Shown piece after piece: positions 1 through 6,107 of a DNA stretch of 10,580 bases (positions within the stretch are counted from its first letter, which is position 1; each line of letters starts with the position of its first letter). Source of the stretch: Nitrospirales bacterium (GTDB lineage Bacteria; Nitrospirota; Thermodesulfovibrionia; Thermodesulfovibrionales; Dissulfurispiraceae); assembly GCA_020846375.1 (NCBI GenBank), contig JADLDZ010000099.1, positions 1-10,580 on the forward strand, in the 5' to 3' direction. The notes beneath the pieces were generated by a model, which was given only the letters and a program-made list of their open reading frames with translations, was not told the origin of the DNA and ran no database searches. The position numbers and the translations under genes are program-made.

Positions 1-42
1 CAGTACCGTCCGTACAAATTTACCAGAGATATTGCAGCTTTT

Positions 43-1407
43 TCAATAGAATAATAGCGCCTTCAGTCCCCGCACGGCCCGTTCGGGAGAGGGATAGGAG
101 GGAATCCCCGCCTTCTCCATGAGACGGGCCAGAGAGCGGGCGACGCCGTCATTCGAGGTATAGAGTGCCATCGGTTTGCCCGTCTTTTCCTTGAAAGCCC
201 GCACCAGTTCCGCAAGACGGAGGGAGATGCCGATGACCCCTGTCAGAGCGATAATCAGAAAGCCGTCGTATACCTCCTGCACCTCTTCGAGCACGGCGAG
301 GTAGTCTTCATCCCGCACTTGCGCCGTGAGGTCTACGGGGTTCGCAACACTGAAAAAAGAGGGGAATATCTCTCTTAATTTAAAAGCTCTTTCTTCCGGC
401 ACTCTCGCCACTTCCAGGCCCTGCCGCATACATTCATCCGCCGCCAGAACCCCTGCGCCTCCGCCGTTGGTGAGAATGCAGACCCGCTTCCCCGCTCTCT
501 GCCCGGGCAGGGCCGGCTTCTGATACGAGAGGGCCTTTACCGTATCGATGAGCTCATCGAGGTCTCCCGCCTCGCGTATCCCGAACTGCCGGAGAAGGGA
601 GGCGAAGACCTCGTATCGTCCTGCAAGCCTTCCGGTGTGGGAGTATGCCGCGGTCCGTCCGCTCTCCCCTTTCCCGGCTTTCAGGACAATGAGAGGCTTT
701 TTTTCTCCGAGCAGACGTGCGCTTTCGAGGAACTTTCTCCCGTCATCCAGGGATTCTACATAGGAAACGACGACCTGTGTCGAGTCGTCCTCCCTCAAGT
801 ACTCATACAGGTCACCCTCGTCGATATCGACGGCATTCCCGTATCCCACTGCCGCGGATACCCCGGTGTTTGCCGCACGCAGCGCCTCGAAGAGGATCGT
901 CATGATCGCCCCGCTCTGGGAAAGGATTGCGGTGTTTCCCCTCTTCGGCCTCTTCAGCCTTTCGTAGGAAAGGAAAAAGGTGTCGAGCTTCCGGCGGGCA
1001 TGGTAAATGCCCATACAGTTCGGCCCGAGCAGCCGTATCCCGCTTTCCCTCCCGATCTCCCTGATTTCGTTCTGCAGGTCCTCGTGCCCCGCTTCCGCAA
1101 AACCGGAGCTGACGATAATGGCACAGCGCACTCTCCCCCGGAGGCCGCGCAGGATGTCCGCTACTTCAGAGGCGGGCCTCATGATGACCGCAAGATCGAG
1201 GGAGCGATCCGCGGAATACGGCACCTCCTGAAGCGAGGGGTAGGTTTTGTAACCCATAAGCTCCCGGTATTTCGGGTTCACGGGGTAGACCCTCCCCGGA
1301 AATCTCCTGAGATTCCTGAGGACGATGCCGCCCAGCTTCGTTTCGGTGTGGGCGGCACCGACGAGGATGATGGACTCCGGTGTGAAGAGGGCATCCAGGG
1401 AGCTCAT
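43..1407 (-). CDS. NDP-forming acyl-CoA synthetase, alpha-type subunit (no ATP-grasp part)
   Basis: This 454-residue protein has the full alpha-subunit layout of ADP-forming acetate/acyl-CoA synthetases, which convert acyl-CoA, ADP and phosphate to the free acid, CoA and ATP through a phosphohistidine. An N-terminal CoA-binding Rossmann domain (about 1-135) carries VGAAH near residue 16 and GPNCMGI at 128-134. A succinyl-CoA-ligase-like domain (about 155-290) contains LSQSGA at 162-167 and SHTGRLAG at 256-263, whose His257 matches the phosphorylated His of the family. A third domain (about 305-454) contains TNGGGAGV and ANPVDLTA. The length fits a stand-alone alpha subunit (about 460). The ATP-grasp beta domain is neither fused nor visible next to it, so nucleotide specificity and activity depend on a partner outside the window. 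Its ATG overlaps the E2 stop codon (ATGA), so it is very probably co-transcribed and translationally coupled. No terminator is visible in the 42 bases after its stop. Confidence 0.9.
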   Translation of the reverse strand: MSSLDALFTPESIILVGAAHTETKLGGIVLRNLRRFPGRVYPVNPKYRELMGYKTYPSLQEVPYSADRSLDLAVIMRPASEVADILRGLRGRVRCAIIVSSGFAEAGHEDLQNEIREIGRESGIRLLGPNCMGIYHARRKLDTFFLSYERLKRPKRGNTAILSQSGAIMTILFEALRAANTGVSAAVGYGNAVDIDEGDLYEYLREDDSTQVVVSYVESLDDGRKFLESARLLGEKKPLIVLKAGKGESGRTAAYSHTGRLAGRYEVFASLLRQFGIREAGDLDELIDTVKALSYQKPALPGQRAGKRVCILTNGGGAGVLAADECMRQGLEVARVPEERAFKLREIFPSFFSVANPVDLTAQVRDEDYLAVLEEVQEVYDGFLIIALTGVIGISLRLAELVRAFKEKTGKPMALYTSNDGVARSLARLMEKAGIPSYPSPERAVRGLKALLFY

Positions 1408-2579
1408 GCGCTTTCGATGAACAGCAGGGCGGGGTCTTCAAGGTACTCGATGACTCGTGCCAGGAAGCGCGAAGCATCCACCCCGTCCGTTACCCGGTGG
1501 TCGAAGGTGAGGGAGAGGGGGAGTATCTTTCTGATCACGATCAGGCCCTCTTTCACCCAGGGCTTTTCGGAGATCCTTCCCGTCCCGAGGATCGCCGATT
1601 CGGGGTAATTGATGATGGGGGTCGCAAAGGTCCCCCCGAAGTGGCCATAATTGGTGATGGTGAAGGTCCCGGCCTGCATTTCCTCCAGCCTGATCTTCCG
1701 CTCCCGGGCTTTTTCACTCAGCTCCTGAATCGTTGCAGCAAGCTCGATGATGGTCTTCTTGTCGGCATCCCTGATGACGGGGACCATAAGGCCGTCGGGG
1801 GTATCCGTGGCGATGCCGATATTGAAATACTTCTTTATGACGATCTCCTCGCGCTCCTCGTCGATGGAGGAGTTGAGCTTCGGGTGCTCCGCAAGTGCGT
1901 GCTGCACCGCCTTGATGAAGAAGGGTAGAAACGTGAGATGCACGCCTTTTTTGAGCAGCATCTTTTTCTCTCTCTCCCTTAGCTCCCACAGTTCGGTGAT
2001 GTCAGCCTCGTCCATTCCGGTGACAAAAGCGGTAGTCCGCTGAGAGGCGATCAGGTTCTTCGCGATGGTTCTCCGCAATCCCCGAAGAGGGAGCCGTTCT
2101 TCGAGGCCGGACGGCGCCTTCTTTTCTTTTGTCCTCCCGGCAGCCCTCGTAACGTCCTGTTTCGTTATGCTTCCGCCGGGGCCTGACCCCTGTATACTCT
2201 CGATGTGCAGCCCGAGCTCCTTAGCCAGCGCTCTTACTGCCGGAGTGGCCAGGACCTCGTCCTCCGCTTCCGGGAGGACTCCCACCACGGAAACGGACCG
2301 GGGTTTCCGCTCCCCTTCCGGTTCTCCTGCAACGGCCTCGCCGGCTTCCACAATGGTCATCAGCGCCTCTCCCACCCTGACCATATCGCCTTCGCCTTTA
2401 TTGAGGCGCACCGCTTTCCCCGTCCGTGGAGAGGGCACTTCCACAATGGCCTTGTCGGTCTCGATTTCGAGGACGTTCTGATGTTCTTCGACGTCATCTC
2501 CTTCTTTTATCAGCCATTTTCGCAGCTCGCCTTCAGTGATCCCTTCTCCCAGATCCGGCAGCACAAAATCAAAGGACAT
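1404..2579 (-). CDS. pdhC: Dihydrolipoamide acyltransferase, E2 of a 2-oxoacid dehydrogenase complex
   Basis: This 391-residue E2 core transfers the acyl group from lipoyl-lysine to CoA. It has one lipoyl domain (about 2-78), with the lipoylated lysine at K43 in EIETDKAIVEVPSP. A Pro/Glu-rich linker leads to a peripheral-subunit-binding domain (about 109-146, ATPAVRALAKELGL then GSGPGGSITKQDV). The acyltransferase domain (about 160-391) ends in the catalytic motif DHRVTDGVD, with H361 and D365. A single lipoyl domain and the overall length are usual for bacterial PDH/BCKDH E2. The stretch TNYGHFGGTFATPIINYPESAILG is a slightly unusual form of the common TNxGxxGG segment. The start is well supported: AAGGAG lies 7 nt upstream of the ATG. 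It lies 85 nt after E1 beta and overlaps the next gene by 4 nt. The neighbouring E1 genes favour pyruvate as substrate, but a branched-chain 2-oxoacid or acetoin complex cannot be excluded, so the symbol is tentative. Confidence 0.92.
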   Translation of the reverse strand: MSFDFVLPDLGEGITEGELRKWLIKEGDDVEEHQNVLEIETDKAIVEVPSPRTGKAVRLNKGEGDMVRVGEALMTIVEAGEAVAGEPEGERKPRSVSVVGVLPEAEDEVLATPAVRALAKELGLHIESIQGSGPGGSITKQDVTRAAGRTKEKKAPSGLEERLPLRGLRRTIAKNLIASQRTTAFVTGMDEADITELWELREREKKMLLKKGVHLTFLPFFIKAVQHALAEHPKLNSSIDEEREEIVIKKYFNIGIATDTPDGLMVPVIRDADKKTIIELAATIQELSEKARERKIRLEEMQAGTFTITNYGHFGGTFATPIINYPESAILGTGRISEKPWVKEGLIVIRKILPLSLTFDHRVTDGVDASRFLARVIEYLEDPALLFIESA

Positions 2580-2664
2580 AGTAGTACTCCTTTTCGGCGG
2601 GAGGGATCTCTCCTCCCGGAATCGCAGCAGAAATCAGCGCCTGGGGTGTGTGTGCAAATACACC
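2580..2664 (-). other. E1 beta / E2 intercistronic region with two hairpins
   Basis: The 85-nt spacer can form two hairpins in the minus-strand transcript. The first (2644-2665) begins at the E1 beta stop codon, with a 6-bp stem GGGTGT/ACACCC. The second (2598-2618) has a 7-bp GC-rich stem CGGGAGG/CCTCCCG with a 7-nt loop, and ends a few bases before the E2 Shine-Dalgarno AAGGAG. Neither is followed by a U-tract, so these are not intrinsic terminators. RNA processing or stability control between E1 and E2 is a plausible role, but it is inferred. Confidence 0.4.
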
Positions 2665-3627
2665 CTAATATTTCATGATCCCGTCAAAGGCCCGCCGCAT
2701 CCTTTCCACGGAGGGCATATAGGCGTCTTCCAGCCGTGCCAGGGGAAGCGCCGCATCGCATCCGGCAACCCGAAGGACAGGACCTTTCAAATGCAGCATC
2801 GCGTCCTCCGCAATGGTGGCCGACAACTCCGCGCCGAATCCGCCTGTCTTCGGCGCCTCCTGGATGATTACCACCCTCCCCGTCTTTTTCACCGAGGAAA
2901 GGATCGTCTCTTCATCGAAGGGGCGGAGGGTCATCGGGTCGATCACTTCGGCATCGTACCCGTCCACCGCCTGGAGCGCCTTGTGGAGCATGCTTCCCCA
3001 CGCTATGACAGTGATCTCCTTCCCCTCCTGCACGACACGGGCCTTGCCCAGGGGCAGGGTATACTCTCCTTCCGGCACCTCTTCCTTGACAAGACGGTAG
3101 AGGCGGGTGGACTCGAGGAAAAGCACCGGGTCAGGGTCCCTGATGGCGGAGGTGAGCAGCCCCTTTGCAGCAAACGGAGAGGAGGGGACCACGACCTTGA
3201 TGCCCGGCATGTGGCAGAAGAGGGCCTCTGAGCTTTCGGAGTGAAGCTCGGGCGACTTGATTCCCACGCCATAGGGAGTCCGTATTACCAGGGGACAGGT
3301 GAACCGCCCCCGTGAACGCGAGCGGATGCGGGCAGCATGGGAGAAGATCTGATCGACGGCGGGATAGATGAAGCCCATGAACTGGATCTCCGCCACCGGT
3401 TTCAGGCCGTACACCGCCATGCCGATGGCGGCCCCGACAAGGCCCGACTCCGCAAGGGGAGTATCCATGACCCTTTCCGCGCCGAAGAGTGAGTGCAGGC
3501 CCTCCGTAATACGGAAAACACCGCCGTTCTTCCCGACATCTTCACCCAGCAGGACGACGTCGGGGTCCCGTTCCATCTCCTCCTTCAGTGCGAGGTTGAT
3601 CGCCTGCACCATGTTCATCTTCGGCAT
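2665..3627 (-). CDS. pdhB: Pyruvate (2-oxoacid) dehydrogenase E1 component, beta subunit
   Basis: This 320-residue protein is the beta half of the alpha2beta2 thiamine-diphosphate E1, which decarboxylates the 2-oxoacid and acylates lipoyl-E2. Family landmarks are in order: LLGEDVGKNGGVFRITEGL near 26-44; DTPLAESGLVGAAIGMA (55-71), with E60 as the glutamate that contacts the ThDP aminopyrimidine; the active-site His in LHSESSE (H129); and the C-terminal transketolase domain with IDPMTLRPFDEETI. The length matches the usual 320-330. It begins one base after the E1 alpha stop (TGACATG), and GAGGA lies about 9 nt upstream of the ATG, inside the end of E1 alpha. Co-translation of the two E1 chains is expected. 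Motifs alone do not separate pyruvate from branched-chain substrates. Confidence 0.93.
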   Translation of the reverse strand: MPKMNMVQAINLALKEEMERDPDVVLLGEDVGKNGGVFRITEGLHSLFGAERVMDTPLAESGLVGAAIGMAVYGLKPVAEIQFMGFIYPAVDQIFSHAARIRSRSRGRFTCPLVIRTPYGVGIKSPELHSESSEALFCHMPGIKVVVPSSPFAAKGLLTSAIRDPDPVLFLESTRLYRLVKEEVPEGEYTLPLGKARVVQEGKEITVIAWGSMLHKALQAVDGYDAEVIDPMTLRPFDEETILSSVKKTGRVVIIQEAPKTGGFGAELSATIAEDAMLHLKGPVLRVAGCDAALPLARLEDAYMPSVERMRRAFDGIMKY

Positions 3628-3628
3628 G

Positions 3629-4687
3629 TCAGAAATCCTCTATTTCTTTCGCCTGCCGCGGAGTAAGCTCCGCATAGGTGGAAAGGATCATTTCTTCCGG
3701 ATGGGGAGGAGGGAGCGCTTCCGCAGTCCTTACGGCACCATCGACCGTCCTTTTTGCCCCCTCTTCCGTCTCCTGTCGGTACTGTTCCGTCCAGAGGCCC
3801 TGCTTCTCCATGTACCGTTTCAGGCGCAGGAGGGGGTCCCTCTCCTTCCACGCCTCGACTTCGCTTTCCTGCCGGTAGCGGGTGGCGTCGTCGGCGGTGG
3901 TATGGTGGGACATGCGGTAGGTTACGCATTCGATAAAGGTCGGGCCTCCTCCGCTCCTGGCCTTCCCGAAGGCATCCCGGCACGCCTTGTACACGGCAAA
4001 GATGTCATTGCCGTCGACCTGTATGCCCTCAAACCCGTAGGCATAGGCTTTTTGCGCAAGGGTCTTCGCTGCAGTCTGTCTCTCCCGCGGAACCGAGATG
4101 GCCCATTGGTTGTTCTGGCAGAGAAAGACGACCGGCGACTTGAATACGCCCGCCATGGTGAACCCCTCATGGAAGTCCCCCTTGGAGGTGCCGCCGTCGC
4201 CGAAATAGGCGGCCACGGCTATGGGGTCTTTCCTGTATTTCGCCGCCATTGCAGCGCCTACCGCATGGGGAATATGCGTGCCCACCGGGATGGAGATCGG
4301 GAAGATGTTGAGCCCCTGCGGGGAGACCATCCCCCTCTCGTCTCCTCCCCAGTATTGGAAGAGCTGGTGGGGGGGGTACCCCATAGTGAGATAGACGCCT
4401 GTCTCCCGGAAGGAGGGGAAGACCCAGTCGGATTTCCCGAGGGCGAAGGCGCTGCCCACCTGTGCAGCTTCCTGCCCCAGGATGGAGGCATAGGTGCCTA
4501 TCCTGCCCTCCCTTTGGAGGTGCAGCGCACGCTGGTCGAAGGTCCGCGCGAGGACGAGCGATGCATACATTTTCCTTATCTCTTCGGCGGAAAGAGGGGA
4601 CAGCAGGGAAATGTCGGCATTCCCCTGTTCATCGAGAATATCGAGGCGGCGCACCGCGATGGATTCTATTGTTTTTTCCGGCATCAT
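3629..4687 (-). CDS. pdhA: Pyruvate (2-oxoacid) dehydrogenase E1 component, alpha subunit
   Basis: From the ATG at 4687 this is 352 residues and carries the ThDP/Mg-binding motif GDGGT (163-167) running to QNN (191-193). It also has the GQEAAQVGSA segment near 71 and the flexible active-site loop YRMSHHTTADDATRYR (257-272). That loop resembles Bacillus-type pyruvate dehydrogenase E1 alpha (HTxxDDPTRYR) more than the branched-chain enzyme, so pyruvate is the favoured substrate. The start is uncertain. The frame stays open to a TTG at 4720, and two ATGs lie side by side at 4687 and 4684. None has a strong Shine-Dalgarno sequence. A promoter-like pair (TTGACT, 17 nt, TATTCT) overlaps the TTG-to-ATG interval and would place transcription initiation on the ATGs. 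If that promoter is real the TTG start is excluded for its transcript. This is the first gene of the E1 alpha-E1 beta-E2-acyl-CoA synthetase operon. Confidence 0.93.
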   Translation of the reverse strand: MMPEKTIESIAVRRLDILDEQGNADISLLSPLSAEEIRKMYASLVLARTFDQRALHLQREGRIGTYASILGQEAAQVGSAFALGKSDWVFPSFRETGVYLTMGYPPHQLFQYWGGDERGMVSPQGLNIFPISIPVGTHIPHAVGAAMAAKYRKDPIAVAAYFGDGGTSKGDFHEGFTMAGVFKSPVVFLCQNNQWAISVPRERQTAAKTLAQKAYAYGFEGIQVDGNDIFAVYKACRDAFGKARSGGGPTFIECVTYRMSHHTTADDATRYRQESEVEAWKERDPLLRLKRYMEKQGLWTEQYRQETEEGAKRTVDGAVRTAEALPPPHPEEMILSTYAELTPRQAKEIEDF

Positions 4688-4691
4688 TAAC

Positions 4692-4720
4692 AGAATATCA
4701 TGGCGGGTGAGGGGAGTCAA
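4692..4720 (-). promoter_or_regulatory. Sigma70-like promoter for the dehydrogenase operon
   Basis: On the minus strand, TTGACT (4720-4715, 5 of 6 matches to -35) is separated by 17 nt from TATTCT (4697-4692, 4 of 6 matches to -10). Initiation is expected near 4685, on the paired ATG codons of E1 alpha, so the transcript would be leaderless or nearly so. The match is by eye, and an upstream promoter remains possible. Confidence 0.35.
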
Positions 4721-4791
4721 TGTTCCTGTTCTTCCCGGTGTTTTTCCGAAAACAGGGGGGCGTCTTTGCAGGCCATTGCAGCTGTTGAAAA

Positions 4792-4800
4792 TGGTAGAAT
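4792..4800 (+). promoter_or_regulatory. Extended -10 promoter for the GNAT gene
   Basis: TGG directly precedes TAGAAT (4795-4800, 5 of 6 to the -10 consensus), which is an extended -10 arrangement. No good -35 is seen at the normal spacing. The expected start, about 4807, gives a short leader that includes the G-rich ribosome binding site before the GTG at 4824. Confidence 0.3.
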
Positions 4801-4823
4801 AGAAAGTGGGGGTGCGTTGAATT

Positions 4824-5333
4824 GTGGTTATACGTCATGAGATGCAGTCGGATGCTGAACTGATCTCCGGGATCATCAGAGCGGCTTTCGAGAACCATCC
4901 CCACAGCAATCACACAGAACAGTTCATCGTGAACGCACTGCGAGCTGCCGGTGCGCTCACTCTTTCACTGGTCGCGGAAGTTGGCGGAAAAGTGGCAGGC
5001 CACATAGCTTTCTCGCCGGTCGCCGTTTCTGATGGGAGCTGCGGTTGGTATGGTCTCGGCCCCGTCTCTGTACTACCGGAATGCCAGAGACAGGGCATCG
5101 GGAAATCCCTCATCCATGAGGGCCTATCCTTGTTGAAAGCCTCAGGAGCCAGGGGCTGCGTTCTTGTGGGTGACCCCGGATATTATGAACGGTTCGGCTT
5201 CAGAAACTCTCCAAAGTTGACACTGGAGGGTGTCCCGCAAGAATTCTTTCTCGCCTTGCCGTTCGATAGGGAGACAGAAGAGAGGGCACGGGGGACCGTG
5301 GTGTTTCACAACGGTTTCTCTGCAGCCGGCTGA
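4824..5333 (+). CDS. GNAT-family N-acetyltransferase, YhbS-like
   Basis: This 169-residue single-domain protein belongs to the GCN5-related acetyltransferases, which move acetyl from acetyl-CoA to an amine. The acetyl-CoA pyrophosphate-binding motif A is QRQGIGKSLI (88-97), preceded by the beta-strand GLGPVSVLPE. The C-terminal GDPGYYERFGF (116-126) is the hallmark of the YhbS subgroup. The N-terminal helices (3-45) contain the usual NHTEQFIVNALR-type segment of that subgroup. It starts with GTG, and a GGGGG tract about 10 nt upstream can serve as ribosome binding site. A downstream ATG (residue 7) is possible but would cut into beta-strand 1. It stands alone, divergent from the dehydrogenase operon and convergent with the TPR gene, with only 16 nt between their stops. 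The natural substrate cannot be read from the sequence. Confidence 0.88.
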   Translation: MVIRHEMQSDAELISGIIRAAFENHPHSNHTEQFIVNALRAAGALTLSLVAEVGGKVAGHIAFSPVAVSDGSCGWYGLGPVSVLPECQRQGIGKSLIHEGLSLLKASGARGCVLVGDPGYYERFGFRNSPKLTLEGVPQEFFLALPFDRETEERARGTVVFHNGFSAAG

Positions 5334-5349
5334 TACATCATTTCCAATC

Positions 5350-5793
5350 CTATCTGATGCCCAGCTTTGCCAGAACGAACCCCACGTATTTATTGATCGG
5401 ATTTCCCCTCTTCAGAAAAGGGAGCACCAAGGGCTTGCGGGTCACGAGTCTGTCGAGCTCGGCAACGATGGTGGCGTTATTCTCGTAGCCCAGCCCTGCC
5501 CTGAACACCTTTACCGCCCCTTCCTTGTTGCCGTTGAGGAGGAGGATCCTGCCGAGATTCAGGTAGTGGGCGGAGTTCCCGGAGTCCTGCCGGATCGCCT
5601 CCTCGCAGAGGGATACGGCTTTTCTGCGCTGCCCCCGCTCCTTTGCGATACAAAAGGCGAAATAGGAAGCGGTGAGGGGAGTTGGCTCCAGATTTATCGC
5701 CTTCTCGAAGCAGGAGAGGGCCGACAGGATGCGCCCCTGATTGAGGGCATTCAGACCTTTTGCAAATAATCTATCCGCTTCCTGGTTTGACAT
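5350..5793 (-). CDS. Small TPR-repeat protein, paralog 1
   Basis: This 147-residue soluble protein is built of about three TPR-like helix pairs (roughly 4-37, 38-71 and 72-105). TPR positions are visible in GLNALNQGRILSALSCFEKA, AVSLCEEAI and YLNLGRILLL. A C-terminal tail (about 116-147) holds RKPLVLPFL, then NPINKY and LAKLGIR. There is no signal peptide or membrane segment, so a cytoplasmic scaffold or protein-binding role is expected; no enzyme motif is present. I chose the ATG at 5793 because it gives 147 residues and aligns without a gap to the paralog at 6504-6947 from the first residue. The frame also offers ATG 5805 and TTG 5811, and none of the three has a strong Shine-Dalgarno. A promoter-like sequence lies 56 nt upstream. 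It converges on the GNAT gene. I recognise the fold, not a specific function. Confidence 0.82.
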   Translation of the reverse strand: MSNQEADRLFAKGLNALNQGRILSALSCFEKAINLEPTPLTASYFAFCIAKERGQRRKAVSLCEEAIRQDSGNSAHYLNLGRILLLNGNKEGAVKVFRAGLGYENNATIVAELDRLVTRKPLVLPFLKRGNPINKYVGFVLAKLGIR

Positions 5794-5848
5794 TGACTGG
5801 GTCATTTCCAAACATCCGACGGATTCTGCTGAGGAGGAGCTCTAGATT

Positions 5849-5877
5849 TTTATAGCATATTCCGGGTGAGAATGCAA
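5849..5877 (-). promoter_or_regulatory. Extended -10 promoter for TPR paralog 1
   Basis: On the minus strand, TTGCAT (5877-5872, 3 of 6 to -35) is followed by 17 nt and TATAAA (5854-5849, 5 of 6 to -10). A TGC directly before the -10 forms an extended -10. The expected start near 5842 gives a leader of about 50 nt before the ATG at 5793. Confidence 0.45.
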
Positions 5878-5905
5878 GAAAACGAGAAGGTGTCAGGGCA
5901 GGCGC

Positions 5906-5931
5906 TTCGCAGGCTCTGTGGGGTTTGCGAA
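5906..5931. repeat. Inverted repeat between divergent promoters
   Basis: The arms TTCGCA (5906-5911) and TGCGAA (5926-5931) are perfect inverted copies separated by 14 nt, so their centres are 20 bp apart, about two helical turns. The pair lies 6 nt upstream of the plus-strand -35 box and upstream of the minus-strand TPR promoter. It could be an operator for a dimeric regulator, but six-base arms can arise by chance. Confidence 0.25.
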
Positions 5932-5937
5932 AAGATA

Positions 5938-5966
5938 TTGACATTTGAAAAAGAATGTGTCATCAT
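5938..5966 (+). promoter_or_regulatory. Sigma70-like promoter for the short RNA / leader
   Basis: A perfect -35 TTGACA (5938-5943) is followed by exactly 17 nt and CATCAT (5961-5966, 4 of 6 to -10). TGT immediately before the -10 gives an extended -10 that would compensate for the weaker hexamer. The expected start is near 5973, at the base of a small hairpin. Confidence 0.45.
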
Positions 5967-5971
5967 TGCTT

Positions 5972-6032
5972 CTAAGTTTCAGGGACTTAGCATGAGCGGG
6001 GCCACGAAGACCGGTTGCTTTGTGGCTTTTTT
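5972..6032 (+). ncRNA. Candidate ~60-nt small RNA or attenuating leader
   Basis: The predicted transcript starts about 7 nt after the -10 and consists of two structures. A 6-bp hairpin CTAAGT/ACTTAG (5972-5990) has the loop TTCAGGG. After a 10-nt linker comes the 9-bp terminator hairpin. I could not match it to a known short riboswitch (preQ1, fluoride, guanidine, ZTP and c-di-GMP consensus elements are not visible). It may be a free small RNA, or the leader of the plus-strand gene that starts at 6108, with read-through controlling that gene. The AGGGA in the first hairpin could also be the Shine-Dalgarno of a 15-codon frame beginning at 5992. Confidence 0.4.
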
Positions 6033-6039
6033 ATTATAA
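5992..6039 (+). CDS. Possible 15-codon leader peptide across the terminator
   Basis: An ATG at 5992 opens a 15-codon frame (MSGATKTGCFVAFLL, stop TAA). It is preceded at 6-nt spacing by AGGGA, a good Shine-Dalgarno. Codons 4-12 coincide with the terminator stem-loop, so a translating ribosome would prevent the hairpin from forming. The peptide has no run of one regulatory amino acid, and a chance frame of this size is quite possible. Confidence 0.2.
   Translation: MSGATKTGCFVAFLL
6001..6032 (+). terminator. Intrinsic (rho-independent) terminator
   Basis: GCCACGAAG (6001-6009) pairs with CTTTGTGGC (6018-6026) over 9 bp with one G-U wobble and an 8-nt loop. It is followed at once by six T (6027-6032), then ATT. 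It reads only on the plus strand: the minus strand has no T-tract. It sits about 28 nt after the predicted transcription start and 76 nt before the next plus-strand gene, so it ends a short RNA or attenuates that gene. Confidence 0.8.
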
Positions 6040-6107
6040 GCTTCTTGAAATTCCATGGGTTTTCGCCTCCTCTCTGCATCGGAGCGGAACCTCTGTTCGG
6101 GGGAAAG

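Noticed and set aside
637..1608. 323-codon plus-strand frame across the acyl-CoA synthetase / E2 junction
   Set aside because: It is antisense to two well-supported genes and has no domain or ribosome binding site.
4369..4376. Run of eight G inside E1 alpha as a phase-variation or frameshift site
   Set aside because: The frame is intact across it (Gly-Tyr-Pro-Pro-His) and the protein aligns with the family on both sides. A metabolic gene is an unlikely phase-variable target.
3368..4690. Long plus-strand open frame opposite the E1 genes
   Set aside because: It lies antisense to two clear E1 genes with full motif sets. Its translation has no recognisable domain and is Arg/Pro/Gly-rich, as expected from the reverse strand of a GC-rich gene.
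6015..6107. 31-residue N-terminal extension of the plus-strand hypothetical protein
   Set aside because: It begins with TTG inside the terminator stem-loop and crosses the U-tract. The ATG at 6108 has a proper G-rich ribosome binding site.
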